In this document: positions 1 through 9,929 of the stretch, piece after piece | How positions within the stretch are numbered: position 1 is the stretch's first letter | Layout of the letters: each line of letters starts with the position of its first letter | DNA from: Corythucha ciliata | Taxonomy: Eukaryota > Arthropoda > Insecta > Hemiptera > Tingidae | Reading direction: 5' to 3' | Length of the DNA: 64,000 nucleotides | Assembly (NCBI GenBank): GCA_038030265.1 | Contig: CM075938.1 | Location: 1,651,009-1,715,008 of the forward strand | Made by a program: the position numbers and the translations under genes | Notes under the pieces: generated by a model | Told to the model about the DNA's origin: nothing | The model's database searches: none | Seen by the model: only the letters and a program-made list of their open reading frames with translations

Positions 1-324
1 GGTCGATTTTGCAATTCACAGGACAGGAATCGTCTGTTTAGGATTTTCCTGGGCCCGATTAGTCAGTTCAGGGCACAAGTGGTCTGTCAAACAAGTCAGT
101 TTGACTATTTTTAGGGCACAAATTGTCACAAGGCATGAATCGTCAGTTTTGCCCTTTTTGGCGCGAATATAGTTAGCCTAGCACTTTTTTTCACGGTGGG
201 AATAGCCAATGTAGCTATTTTTATGCAGCGAAGACTGTCAAGGAATTTTTAGTTGAGCTAAGCACAACACAATTTCTCAAGCCCCCCCCCCCCCAAATTC
301 GAGCAAATCCTGAATCCGCGCCTG
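1..324 (-). repeat. Family E ~30-bp degenerate array, end of a TIR element
   Basis: Degenerate units of about 30 bp with a core like TTTGACTATTTTTAGGGCAC fill 1-255. The same units appear in reverse complement at 47600-48200 (GGCTAAACTGACGATTCG type). A run of 14 C follows at about 283, then an end that reads CAGGCGCGGATTCAGG on the minus strand. That resembles the CAGTGGCGGAT ends of the family A elements. The other end lies before the window. No coding potential is seen. Confidence 0.65.
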
Positions 325-889
325 GTCAGTGGTGTAAATACCATTGATGAACAAATCCCTTTGTTTTGTTCGTTCTTGTTTTGTTTTCGTTCTTTTACTT
401 TATTGTATTTATTTATTTTTTGTTTTCTTATTTCTTAAATATGCTGGGCTGAAGTACTTTGGGCTCTGGGACGGGTTCTGACCCCCAAAACCCTCCCCAT
501 GGGCACGCCACTGATCAGTTCCAGAGGTTCAGTCTCTGTATTGTATGGTTGACAGCGTGCGGTGACCTTTAATCGGAGTATTCCATTTGCGTAAAATTCT
601 GCTCTGGGCAGTTCATTCCAACCTTCTTCTACATTAACATATTTAATTAAGAGAAAACGCGTGGAAATTTACTGTCGCGAGGAAGATTTTCTGGGGAATC
701 GAAAACGCTATTAGGCACTCCTCAAATTGAACCCAGCCTGTCTGAACATACACGTACTGGTTCACACATTCACAGTCAATTATTTTTTGTCCGCGCGCGG
801 GAGTGGCCTGGGTTTAACTTACAGTGGGTCACCCGGTATAATATTTATATAATACACGACTTGTATTATATGTATGTATATGTATCAAT
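325..889. other. No gene seen; one hAT-like end at 513
   Basis: AT-rich sequence with no recognisable reading frame. Around 480-513 the minus strand reads CAGTGGCGTGCCCATGGGG followed by a G-rich stretch, which resembles one end of a CAGTGGCG-type element. CAGTGGTG at 327 could be its partner, but the flanking 8-mers do not match, so the pairing is not supported. TA-rich simple sequence at 838-885 precedes the PLE remnant. Confidence 0.4.
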
Positions 890-1113
890 CAGTTCAATGG
901 GAATATATTCAAGCAGCCAGATGGTCTCGGAATGGGTAAATCAACCTCAGCCATCCTCTCCGAGGTTTTCCTACAAAATCTGGAGGATATCTTTATGCCG
1001 AAACTGCGTGAGGACCATGGCGTAACCTTTTATGCACGTTATGTGGACGACATTTTTGTGTATAATTCCCGAAAATGGTGTCACCCAGGCGTTGGACTTC
1101 TTGAAACGGTACA
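890..1113 (+). pseudogene. Penelope-like reverse transcriptase, 5' part (broken)
   Basis: The frame that continues through 932 encodes FNGNIFKQPDGLGMG and later FYARYVDDIFVYN. These fit motifs of PLE reverse transcriptases; the YVDD aspartates are catalytic motif C and are intact here. Just after YVDDIFVYN the expected continuation (IPENGVTQALDFL) lies in another frame, so there is a frameshift near 1065. At 1114 the gene is cut by a 1,928-bp transposon and resumes at 3050. The N-terminal part of the reverse transcriptase is missing upstream, so the copy is also 5' truncated. PLEs copy themselves by reverse transcription; this copy is dead. Confidence 0.85.
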
Positions 1114-3041
1114 CAGTGGCGGATCTAGGATTTTAACTTGGGAGGGGTTCTACCATGAATCTCTCTCTTTCTTCCTGAGTTTCAGCCGCAAATATGCCTC
1201 TATACGAACCAATAATTGGCTTTTTCTCAAATTTAACCATGAATTAGCAGTTTTCCCCAATTTTTGCCGCGATTTAAGTGCTTTTTCTCAATTTTAGCCG
1301 CGAATTTTTTTCTTCACTTCAGACGCGAATCACCGCATTTCCTCAATTTTAGCCGTGAATTAGTGGATTTTCTCAAATTGATCAGCGATTTATCGTTTTT
1401 CTCCGTTTCAGCGGCGAATAAGCGCTTCTTGCCCACTTTAGCCGCGAATTCACTGAATCTTTAACAGCGATAATGAGCTCTTCTTCTACATTTTAGACGG
1501 CAATTGGCGGTTTGTCTCAGTTTTAGCCACCAGTTAACGTTTTATTCCTCTAATTTTAGCGTTTTTCTTCATTTCTTAGTCACGCGAATTATAGCGCTTA
1601 TCAGCATTTTAGCCGCAAGTTATCTCGTTTCCTCAGTTCTAGCAGAGAATTAGCGTTTTGTTTTCTTCGTTTTAGCTGAGCATTATTTCCGAATTTTAAC
1701 CGTTAATTATTCCTTAATTTCACGCCTGAATCACCTTCGAACTGGAGGATTTTCACAAAATCCGTGAATTTGCGTTTATGCTCCGCGAATGAGCGCCTTT
1801 TGTTATATTGGCCGTGAATCAACGCAATTTCCCAGTATTAGCCGGGAATTAGCGTTTGCATCAGTTTTAACCGTGAACAAGCGGAATTACCAAATGTATC
1901 TCTGAAATTTAGCTTCACATCGGCATTCGGCTTGCTTGTGCCGAGAAGCGCTTTCTGCCAAAATTTGCCACGAATTAAATATTTAATTATCTTTATTTTA
2001 GTTTCAAATGAGCATTTTACACAAATTTTAGACGGGAATTAGCGGTTTGTCTCAGTTTTAGCCGTGAATAAGCGGCTTTTCTATCACTTGTATCCGAGAA
2101 TTAGCTTTTTACCTCAATTTTTACCGCGATCCAAGCGCTTTTTCTCATTTTTTTAGTCGCAAATTATTTCTCAATTTTAGCCGCGAATTACCGCGTTTCC
2201 TCAATTTTAGCTAGTTTTCTCAAGTTGTTCTGCGAATTGGCTTATTTCTCCATTTTAGTTGTGAATGAGCGTTTTACTTCAATTTTAGGCCGGAATTAGT
2301 AGATTTTCTCAATTGCGCTTCTTTCTGTTGTTGCCTCGAGAAAATCACGAATTTTGCGTTTTCAAAAATTAATTGTTGAGCCAGGTGAGTGATGGACTTT
2401 AGCTTTTTCTCAATTTTCGCCACATATTAGTAATTTTTTTCATTTTCAGCCAAGGATTAGTGATTTATTTTCGTTTTCTACTATGAGTCAACGCTTTTCT
2501 GCTACCGCTAAAAGCCGCTATTTGATATTAGCGTTTTTTTTTTTTTTTTTTTTCAACGTTCTCCCGCGTACTTGCCCAAAGAGTAGCACATTAGAATGCT
2601 TTCTCAATTTCTTCTGCCTTAAAGGCCTATAGGAATTTGGAGTTGACGTTTTTTCTCTGGTTTGTCCGCGAAGTTGCCTTCAGATATCTCGAATTGGTGT
2701 ATTTTTCCTAATTTAAGTGGCAAATGATCGCTTGTTTTCAATATTTGCCGCTAATCATCACATTGAAACCTAAAAATCAATTTTTTTTTTCATCTATTTA
2801 TGCTTTTTGGTGCCCCCCTCCCTCAATGAATGGTGGGCTCACCATCACGAGATCGCCCATTCGTCGAGAAATCATCATTCTGTGCAGATCCCCCTTCAAC
2901 AGTCGCCCTTTGGTATGTGCAAGGTATTGGAAGAAATCTCTGGAATGACTATCAACAAATTTTTGGCGGACGCCATCTTCTTAAGGGGGGGGGGGTTTAA
3001 ACCCCCAAAACCCACCCCGTAGATCCCACGGTGGGCCACTG
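1114..3041. mobile_element. Family A array transposon, hAT-like, inserted in PLE
   Basis: The element starts CAGTGGCGGATCTAGG and ends, read on the minus strand, CAGTGGCCCACCGTGGGATCTACGG. It is flanked by an exact 8-bp duplication, ACGGTACA, at 1106-1113 and 3042-3049. Such CAG...CTG ends with 8-bp duplications are typical of the hAT superfamily. The interior (about 1170-2760) is a degenerate array of ~29-bp units in minus orientation (TTCTCAATTTTAGC then CGCGAATTAGCG). The right 280 bp is non-array sequence with a 12-13 bp G run at about 2984. No transposase is seen, so it is non-autonomous. The element at 19199-20581 is a second copy in opposite orientation with both ends conserved. Confidence 0.85.
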
Positions 3042-4135
3042 ACGGTACACATAAAAACATTACCCTTACGGTAGAAAAAGATTCACCAATCAATTAACTT
3101 CCTAGATATCACCATCACCCGTAAAAGCCCTTCAGGAACCTTGTCATTTAAAATTTTCCGAAAGACTACTGCGTCAGATGTGGTAATCCACAACTCCTCC
3201 CACCTAATCCAACACAAACTGTCGGCCTTCAGAAGTTTGATACACCGACTTAAGAACATCCCCATGACACAACAAGGCTATAATAACGAACTACATATAA
3301 TTTACCAAATAGCGGTAAATAATGGCTACAAAACGACAACAATACACAAATTACTTAAACAAAAACAGAAAAAGAAAAACAAAATACCTGACAACACAGA
3401 AATTAAGAAATGGACAACGTTCACCTTTACCAGAAGCGAGACCTATACCGACTAACTAACTTCTTTGTTAAGAAAGGACTGAACATAGCTATGAGAACTG
3501 ACAATACAATTAGGAACGTGAGCAAAACAAAAAATTAAAAAGCCAACAAATACGACCAAAACGGTGTTTACAAATTAACATGTTCGTGCGACGAAGTCTA
3601 CGTAGGGCAAACCGGAAGAAAGCTAAGGCAAAGATACAGGGAACATACAGCGTCATACAACAGACACAAAAACGAATCAAACAATGCTAACCACCTCCGC
3701 ACATATAGCCACCAACCACAAAATATAACAAAAGCCATGACACTGCTACACAATAAACAAAAGGGACGAAGACTAAACGTATTGGAGAATATGGAGATCT
3801 ACAAGCAAAGAACGTTCGAGGGAAACATAATAAACGAGCAGCTGAATACCACTTCCGATACCATCTTCACTCCTCTGAAGGAAATTTACCCGGTAAAAAG
3901 AAAAGCGACCCAAAACATCTCACCGAAGGCTAAAAAACTATTACAACCAAACACAAATACACGAGACATCATATCACAACCAAACAACAGACAGAAAATA
4001 ACGGACTTTTTTAAATCAGAAACCGACATACAGGGGATAAAAGTGAAAGGACATAACAGAGGACAAGGGGGTATAAATACAGGGGGGGGGGTAACACGAC
4101 CACCGCTCAGTTTCAGTTGGGAAACCAAATGCTGA
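3042..4135 (+). pseudogene. Penelope-like element, RT 3' part and GIY-YIG endonuclease (broken)
   Basis: Continuation of the PLE cut at 1114. Residues such as NITLTVEKDS, NFLDITITRK and SFKIFRKTTASDVVIHNSS match the PLE region after motif C, where the N-FLDIT segment is typical. An extra base near 3093 and other frame changes, including near 3455-3540, break the frame. From about 3541 the frame reads KYDQNGVYKLTCSCDEVYVG then QTGRKLRQRYREH. This is a GIY-YIG nuclease of the PLE type, with GVY and YVG as the two signature tracts and the conserved R and E after them. The open part 3737-4135 is the basic C-terminal tail ending near a G run at 4081. The equivalent copy on the minus strand is at 60185-61389. 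Confidence 0.85.
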
Positions 4136-4228
4136 AGATGGCGAGCAGCCGAAACCGGTCCGTGTTTGACGAACCTCAACGAGGGAAGACAGACGGTGTA
4201 GGCTCCTACGGCTACAGATTTATGCATG
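4131..4228 (+). repeat. PLE terminal module with hammerhead-like core
   Basis: CTGAAGA (4132-4138), a GGC/GCC stem and GAAA (4151-4154) are followed by ACCTCAACGAGGGAAGAC and GTAGGCTCCTACGGCTACA. The same ~100-bp module occurs at 27785-27862, twice head to head at 30037-30254, and at 58686-58757. Here it follows the PLE coding remnant directly, so it is likely part of the PLE terminal repeat. Hammerhead ribozymes are known in PLE terminal repeats; whether this one folds and cleaves is inference. Confidence 0.6.
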
Positions 4229-4358
4229 ATTTAAACCAGAACTAGCTGTTTAACTGCGATTTTAGCTATTTTTAACATTCTTATTGACTGGTCTAAAGAC
4301 CACGAAATTCTAATTTCATTTGAAAAAAAAAAACACGCAAAAAACTAAGGCACGTATT

Positions 4359-4477
4359 TATGAACGTTCCTTGAAGCTTCCTCGAGTCAAGGAACCGTTG
4401 AGAACGGTTTTCAACACAATAAAAAACATCTGTGCTAACGAATTTCAAGGGCTCCTTAACGTCAAGGGACGTTCATA
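4359..4477. mobile_element. 119-bp inverted-repeat element (MITE)
   Basis: The ends are TATGAACGTTCCTTGA on the left and TCAAGGGACGTTCATA on the right, inverted repeats with one mismatch over 16 bp. The interior has no reading frame. The target duplication is not clear; TA is possible. Superfamily not assigned. Confidence 0.65.
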
Positions 4478-4619
4478 ACTATGGGCATAAGTCGCTCGTA
4501 TCTCGGAAACAAATCGTTTAACCAAACTTAATTTCGTCAATTCGTAATATTTTCATTTCAGTAATAACTAATACACCCGAAAAAGCATGCCGTTTAGTTA
4601 TGAATCACCCGTATTTAAT

Positions 4620-4761
4620 AAAGGCCCGTTCACAACCTCTATGCTATGCGTTTGTGGAACATTATGCAGCCAAACAAATTTATTCTCTCGAAGAATGAAG
4701 CATTTTGATAGGTTACACAAGCTTCACAGGCTCATTAGCACAGAGCTTGTGAACGGGGCTT
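4620..4761. mobile_element. MITE, TIR AAGGCCCGTTCACAA, copy 1
   Basis: The left end AAAGGCCCGTTCACAACCTC and right end GAGCTTGTGAACGGGGCTT are inverted repeats of about 20 bp. The interior contains AACAAATTTATT and GAAGCATTTTGATAGGTT. The element at 45092-45233 is the same family in reverse orientation and matches along the whole length. Both copies sit in A/T flanks (TAA or TTAA-like), so the exact duplication is ambiguous. Confidence 0.8.
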
Positions 4762-5559
4762 AAACACCTATACACAAGATTAACATTACATGTGGACCCA
4801 CGAGTGAATGAGTACAGACACAATAAAGTATGCTGATTGAATTTACTTACCAGGAAATAATTATCATGAACTCCGTCTGTGAGCGTCGAACCACAGGGAT
4901 CAAAGAAAGAAATCACGAGGGACCGCTAGAGCAGCAATGAGTGAGTTTCCTAGTGTTCACTGTTTACCAGTGCACCCCCTTACCTAAATAGTAGAGCACC
5001 CATGAGATTAGTTTATTGAACTGGCAGTGAGCAATAAATAGACTTACTTTTCTTTTTCTCTCTTGTCTCAAATTAGAAGCACTTCCTACAAAACGCAAAA
5101 TTTATTTTTGTACACCTTTCAGGGCAGAAACAGCCTGGAATGACTTTAGAAGCCCTGTTCATCAACGAAGGGCTGAAGAACGGGAGAACCTGCGAATAAA
5201 TGAAGAACATAGTGAGGCAGTGCAGAGGCAATTAGTGTTATAGCAGTACCTTTCTGACCCTTTCTACCTGTACTCCTAGGCAAGACTCCCAAACATTTTC
5301 TAAAGTAGTTTTAATATTTTCAAGATAAATTGAACAGTACCGTTTGACCACTGTCCAAAACTCCCGAACGCGATTGTTCAAAGACTTTTGCTCTTAAACA
5401 GGCGTATATAGGCTACCATACTTTATAAGACCAATTCTAGCAATTCATTCAGGGCCGTTTTTAGGGGTAGGCGATCGCCAAGGAGCCCAGACACACGGGG
5501 AGGCTCCGGCTTGGAATAAAATCATCCCAAATAATCATTCGCAGGAGTTAAGTAGACAG

Positions 5560-6030
5560 TTTTTACAATATCGATTAACGCTTTACAGAGTTAAATCAGA
5601 ATAATTTGGTTTACGAATCAGATTTTTGAATTCTGAAAACTTGCCAAATTGACTTTTGAATGTGCCAAACCTGATATTGGTTTCCTCTGTCAGTAACCAC
5701 CCGAAATTTACAATTGAATCAGCCAAATTCTCAAATCCTCGACATTGGTGCTCTAAAGTGGCCCAAACCCGCGAAACCATGTTTAAAGAAAGGTAATCTG
5801 CCAAATTGGGCTTTCAAAGGGTTAAATCCTACAAATTTGGTTTTTGAAGATTCCGCTAAATTAGATTTTTGAATGAGAGAAACCTCGCGAAATTGGCTTT
5901 GGAACGATACATCACAAAATTGGCTTATTAGTTGCGACTAACCAACGAAATTGCCATTTGAAAGAGCCACATATACCCACGGAATATGTTTATAGTATTG
6001 TCAGGCCACCCAAGTTGCTAGTTGAAAAAG
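5560..6030 (+). repeat. Family C ~30-bp degenerate array
   Basis: Repeated cores of the form GCGAAATTGGTTTTTGAA followed by GAGCCAAACC, diverged, with stops in all frames. The same family lies at 9930-10500 and 55730-57250 and, in reverse, at 16590-16890. An A run follows at about 6033. Ends with terminal inverted repeats were not found here. Confidence 0.65.
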
Positions 6031-6123
6031 CCAAAAAAAAAAAAAAAAATACCGTTAAAAAATTTAAAACTCCTTTTCCTCGATTCCTCGACCTCCAGTC
6101 AGGCTCGATTCGGTACCTGCCCA

Positions 6124-6379
6124 GGGGGGTGATTCTGTAACTCGCAAAATTTACGTGTCGTAATTGGGAAGGAGGTGGAGAGGGTGTACCCCGTTGCCTT
6201 GGTTTTACCACGTATTTGTCAAGAATTTATAATTTTTTCTTCGAGACCACACATTCTAGCGTGAAAATTCCACAGTTTAATTCACTAGGTATCGTAAAAA
6301 CCATGGCAACGAGGTACCTCCCCTCGCCCTTCTTCCTTTTTACGACACGTAAATTTTGCAAGTTACAGAATCACCCCCC
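6124..6379. mobile_element. ~256-bp MITE with long inverted repeats
   Basis: The left arm GGGGTGATTCTGTAACTCGC continues through AAAATTTACGTGTCGTAA. The right arm repeats it inverted (TTACGACACGTAAATTTTGC ... GTTACAGAATCACCCC). Pairing extends about 80 bp per arm, including GTTGCC next to GGTTTT. Flanks CCAGG on both sides may be a 5-bp duplication, but the G run makes the boundary uncertain. No reading frame; superfamily not assigned. Confidence 0.75.
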
Positions 6380-6560
6380 AGGAGGGCTTTTGTCCGACGC
6401 GCGATTCGTTTACTCGAATCCTATCTCACGGGGTTGGCGTCAGTACTGCGAATTCGGTGGAGAGTTCTCTGAACTCTTGGAGTGTGCCAATCTTGGCGTC
6501 AAACAGGGTTCGTAGATTGATTCTCCTTCTTCGTGAGCGATCTGTCCTTGGCTCTGAGTC
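6380..6560. other. Short unassigned spacer
   Basis: Unique-looking sequence between the MITE and the LINE remnant. Nothing recognisable. Confidence 0.3.
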
Positions 6561-7150
6561 CGATGACATAACTGTGATAAGTCATGAACGCTCCAAAATG
6601 GAATCCGAACTGCTGTTCGACCGATTAATCCTAAGTGATGCAAAAACCAAGAATTTAACGCTCGACCTATCCTCTTCAGTGTTGGAGTCAACTGCGGTCA
6701 AATTTCTTGGGTTTTATCTCGATTCTCGGATGTCTTGGTATGACCACATAAGCCACCTGAGTTAAGACCTTAGCGCGTAGTCTTTTCCCTCTGCGTCGCC
6801 TCGTGAACCTTGTTTCGCCAGCCATCCTGCGCATGGTCTACTTTGCTATTTTCGTGAGTCATTTATCCTACGGCGTCACTCTTTGGTGTAACGCACCTGG
6901 CCGCGGCTAGTATCTTCAAGTTACAAAAACGAGCCTTATGCGGATGATGTGTGGAACTTTCATCCTCGGGCCTCTTGCAGACCACTGCTCGGGAATATTC
7001 GTCTTCTCAAGCTTCATCCGGATCGTTAATTCTCCCACCCCATGCACTGTTACGACACCCGACGTAAAAGATGTTTAGAGGTACGGGGATGTCGCCTTGC
7101 CGTGACGCAGAGGACCAGCCCTGCCCTACGGTCATAGGTGCAAGACTGTT
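6560..7150 (+). pseudogene. Non-LTR retrotransposon RT C-terminal remnant
   Basis: Frame pieces read VKFLGFYLDSRMSWYDHISH, then LRRLVNLVSPAILRMVYFAI, then SHLSYGVTLWCNAP, then FKLQKRAL, then HCYDTRRK. This order matches the thumb and C-terminal region of Jockey-like LINE reverse transcriptases, where VKFLG-LD, SY-LWG and LQKRA are recurring tracts. A stop after HLS and several frameshifts break it, and the catalytic palm is absent. A dead 5'-truncated fragment. Confidence 0.7.
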
Positions 7151-7420
7151 CGTACAGGACAGAACAGTACATTAGCGTCCTTTCACTATTGTAGCCAAGA
7201 ATTAGCGTTTTTTTTTTCAAGTTAGCCATGAAGTTATGTCTCCAGAAAGCCCAAATTAGCGTTTTCTAATTTTAACCGTTGAATTGGCGATTTTTTCTCA
7301 ATTTTAGCTTTCAACGTTTATTTCTCCCCAATTTAGCAGTGAATGAGCGATTTGTCTTAATTTTAGCCTCAAATTAGCGTTTTTCTCAATTTTTGTCGTG
7401 GAGCAATTCAATTTGTGATA
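7151..7420 (-). repeat. Family A array fragment
   Basis: About eight degenerate ~29-bp units in minus orientation (TTTTCTCAATTTTAGC, GAATTAGCG). It includes the odd landmark unit (AAGTTATGTCTCCAG) that also occurs in other family A arrays. No ends were found; it abuts the LINE remnant. Confidence 0.6.
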
Positions 7421-8292
7421 AATGACCATTTTAATGCTTTAAAATGCTAATTTTAAAGCTAATCAGCCAGTTTGAAGGGGCTAAATTGACGGTCGACAGA
7501 GGGAAGCTGCTCACGGCTTGCCCTTTTATGGCTATGGCCTTGGAGGGGCTCAATAGGAGAAGCTACATGATCAAGAGAGTCTGTCTTAACGTCACTCAAG
7601 TATTCCCTAATAAATAACATAAAAAAAAAAATAAAAAAAAAAAACAGGAAACTGGGACTCAAATAACTCAAATAAGGTTACAAAATAAGAGCTCAAAACC
7701 TTTTTCGGAGAGAAAAACGATCCCCTCGGGCACCCTTAGGGCGTAGCATAGCTTCTTCATAGAAACAAGACTATTTAGTTTTAACTAATTAAAGTTCTGA
7801 TTAGTTGCAATTCCGTAACAGAGAATTAAGTGACTCGTGACTGATTACTGGGACTGCGAAAGTTGAACGTTGTTGTGGGCGGAAAATATTTATTGGACGC
7901 AGAAAAATAATTAAAGACTCGCATCAAAGGCCTAGCGTGATGATATAGTTATATTGTAAGCAAAACATCAAGAACTATGTTGGAATCGCAGTCGCACATT
8001 TTCGTAGTCCGACAACTTTTTAATTTGCAGTCATAGTTAGCAATTTTATTGAGCTTGTTTTCCCTAGATCGCCTATCTGGAGATTCACAAATAAACTGAT
8101 AAAGAGTTAACTCGCATAAAACAGATCAATCACCGACGATCAAAAGTTTTTCGAAATTTCGAACAGATAAAGCACCCACCCACTTATCGCTACAAACAGC
8201 AGTCGGGAACACAGCGCGGACCCATTGTCAAATTCAAGGTGTTTGACGGCACGGGCTTGGAAATTTTTTTTTTTTTGTGGATGGTCGTTTAA
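7421..8292. other. Upstream region of JMJD4; no other gene seen
   Basis: AT-rich spacer. An A-rich simple tract lies at 7620-7645. It may hold the promoter and 5' untranslated region of the gene that starts at 8293, but no convincing TATA or initiator could be picked. A T run at 8261-8276 lies just before the start codon. Confidence 0.35.
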
Positions 8293-9732
8293 ATGGGCCA
8301 CAAATTCATAGAGCTAAGTGAAATACCAAAACATTTTGACATAACGCACGTACCTCAACCTCAGCTGTCAACAGTACTGTACCAAGGAATCGAATACGAC
8401 AATTTCTTCAGGAACGCCTTACTTGCCAACCAACTTTTTCTAATTAAATCTGTTTCTAATGGATGGAAATCCCAAAAAGAGTGGGTCACCGAGGGAAGAC
8501 CAAATTTCGAAGTCCTCGAGGGTCAATACGGTAACATATTGACGTAACCGAAATATTCGTTTTTGGAATAACTCACGAAATTTGCAGGAGAGCTTGAAGT
8601 TCCGGTTGCATTGTGCAACGAAAGATACTTCAATGCTCAGTCTAAAAAGTCAATGATTTTCAAGGAATACATTGCATACTTCAAGGATCACGTTGCCGAA
8701 GGCTATCCTCCTGATGATTGCCTGTACCTAAAAGTAAGCTGAGACTGTAACATCCTTCTAACGTTTGTTGTAGGTTTTTTACGTTTCTTAGGACTGGCAT
8801 CTTGCCAGGCAATGTCCAAGTGACAATTTCTACGAGGTTCCGGAAATGTTTGCTTCGGACTGGCTAAATGAATATCTAGTTGAAGGAAATTCGAACGCAG
8901 ACGATTATCGCTTTGTTTACATAGGCCCTAAAGGGAGTTGGTTCGTTAGAATTTCAATGGGAATCTGGGTCAGATAAATGTCTCGCCTATAATTTTATTT
9001 TATTTTAGGACTCCTCTACACGCTGACGTATTTTCTTCGTTTAGTTGGTCGGTGAACCTATGCGGTAAGAAGAAATGGGTTTTCTACCCTCCTGGTGAAG
9101 AGAACCAACTAAAAAATATTTACAACGAACTTGTGTACGATGTAAACAGCGAGGAATTACTGAATTCCCAAAAATACCCTAAATTTTCCAATTCTCTCAG
9201 TCATATTACGGTTATTCAAGAACAAGGAGACGCCATTTTTGTGCCGTCTGGTTGGCATCATCAAGTTTGGAATTTGGTTAGAAATATTTTGCTTTAGTGT
9301 TAATGAATAGTCACTAACTCGTATAAATTACAGGATGATACGATTTCCATCAATCACAATTGGATTAACGCCTGCAACGTTCGTCATGCGTGGCGAGCAA
9401 TGCTCGAATGCTTCAAGTCGGTACAGCGTGAAATTGAATCATGTCGCGATATGGACAATTATGAAGAACACTGTCAACTTATGTTGAAAACTTGTTTCGG
9501 AATGGATTTTGAGGGTTTTCTCGATATGTTATGTTATGTGGGTGACGCACGACTGGAAATGTTGAAAAAGGACAGGGCTTTACGAGTTTTCGGTTGGGAA
9601 TTTGGTCCTTGCCATATGCGCTACGATGTAAAAGTTCTGCTAGAAGTTATGAACGATATGACAGATGTGATAGAGGCCCGCACAGATCGGCTTAAACGTT
9701 TCATTGATCGGTTGATTGAAATTGGTGTATGA
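8293..9732 (+). CDS. JMJD4: JMJD4-like JmjC 2-oxoglutarate dioxygenase
   Basis: Five exons give a 399-residue protein: 8293-8530, 8588-8733, 8792-8940, 9009-9276, 9334-9732. All introns are GT-AG, 57-68 bp long, and the reading phase is kept at every junction. The JmjC core runs from about residue 130 to 290. The iron ligands are H182 and D184 in WTPLHADV, split by the third intron, and H262 in SGWHHQV. FSWSVNLCGKKKWVFYPPGE and TISINHNWIN match the JMJD4 family closely. JMJD4 is known to hydroxylate a lysine of the translation termination factor eRF1; that role is carried over by family. Length is close to other JMJD4 proteins (just over 400). The start is the first in-frame ATG before a typical JMJD4 N-terminus. 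The gene is intact and lies between repeat arrays. Confidence 0.93.
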
Positions 9733-9746
9733 AAGAAGTGACACAA

Positions 9747-9752
9747 AATAAA
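9747..9752 (+). promoter_or_regulatory. Polyadenylation signal AATAAA of JMJD4
   Basis: Canonical AATAAA 15 bases after the stop codon. The 3' untranslated region would be very short, consistent with a compact gene. Confidence 0.6.
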
Positions 9753-9817
9753 GCTAAGTATTAATCAATTAGCAAGGGATATCCATTACATTGAATTGAA
9801 TTGAGTAATTCACCTAT

Positions 9818-9912
9818 CTGGGTTGATCTAGTCTAGTGGGTACAGTGTTATTAGTGTTATATGCATTTTTTCGGCATCACCTCTCACGGCCGTAATCCTA
9901 GGTTCAGAACAT
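9818..9912 (+). repeat. Possible tRNA-derived SINE-like fragment
   Basis: TAGTCTAGTGGGTACAGTG resembles an A box, and TAATCCTAGGTTCAGAAC resembles a B box about 65 bp later. A similar piece, CACCTCTCACGGCGTCAATG, recurs at 16888. The box spacing is longer than in a tRNA and the B box has mismatches, so this is only a candidate. Confidence 0.3.
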
Positions 9913-9929
9913 TATCTCAGAAAATGGCT

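Larger units (their letters stand above)
4229..5559. other. No gene seen; two MITEs inside
   Basis: Apart from the inverted-repeat elements at 4359-4477 and 4620-4761, I see no coding region or known repeat. The stretch 5440-5560 is G/C-richer than its surroundings (GGGGAGGCTCCGG) and borders the family C array that follows, so it may be that element's end. Confidence 0.4.

Noticed and set aside
327..513. 187-bp element between CAGTGGTG and CGCCACTG
   Set aside because: The flanking 8-mers differ and the interiors next to the ends do not pair, so the two ends are likely from different elements.
1114..3041. CRISPR-like or satellite array
   Set aside because: Units are highly degenerate with no unique spacers, and the array lies inside a transposon with its own target duplication.
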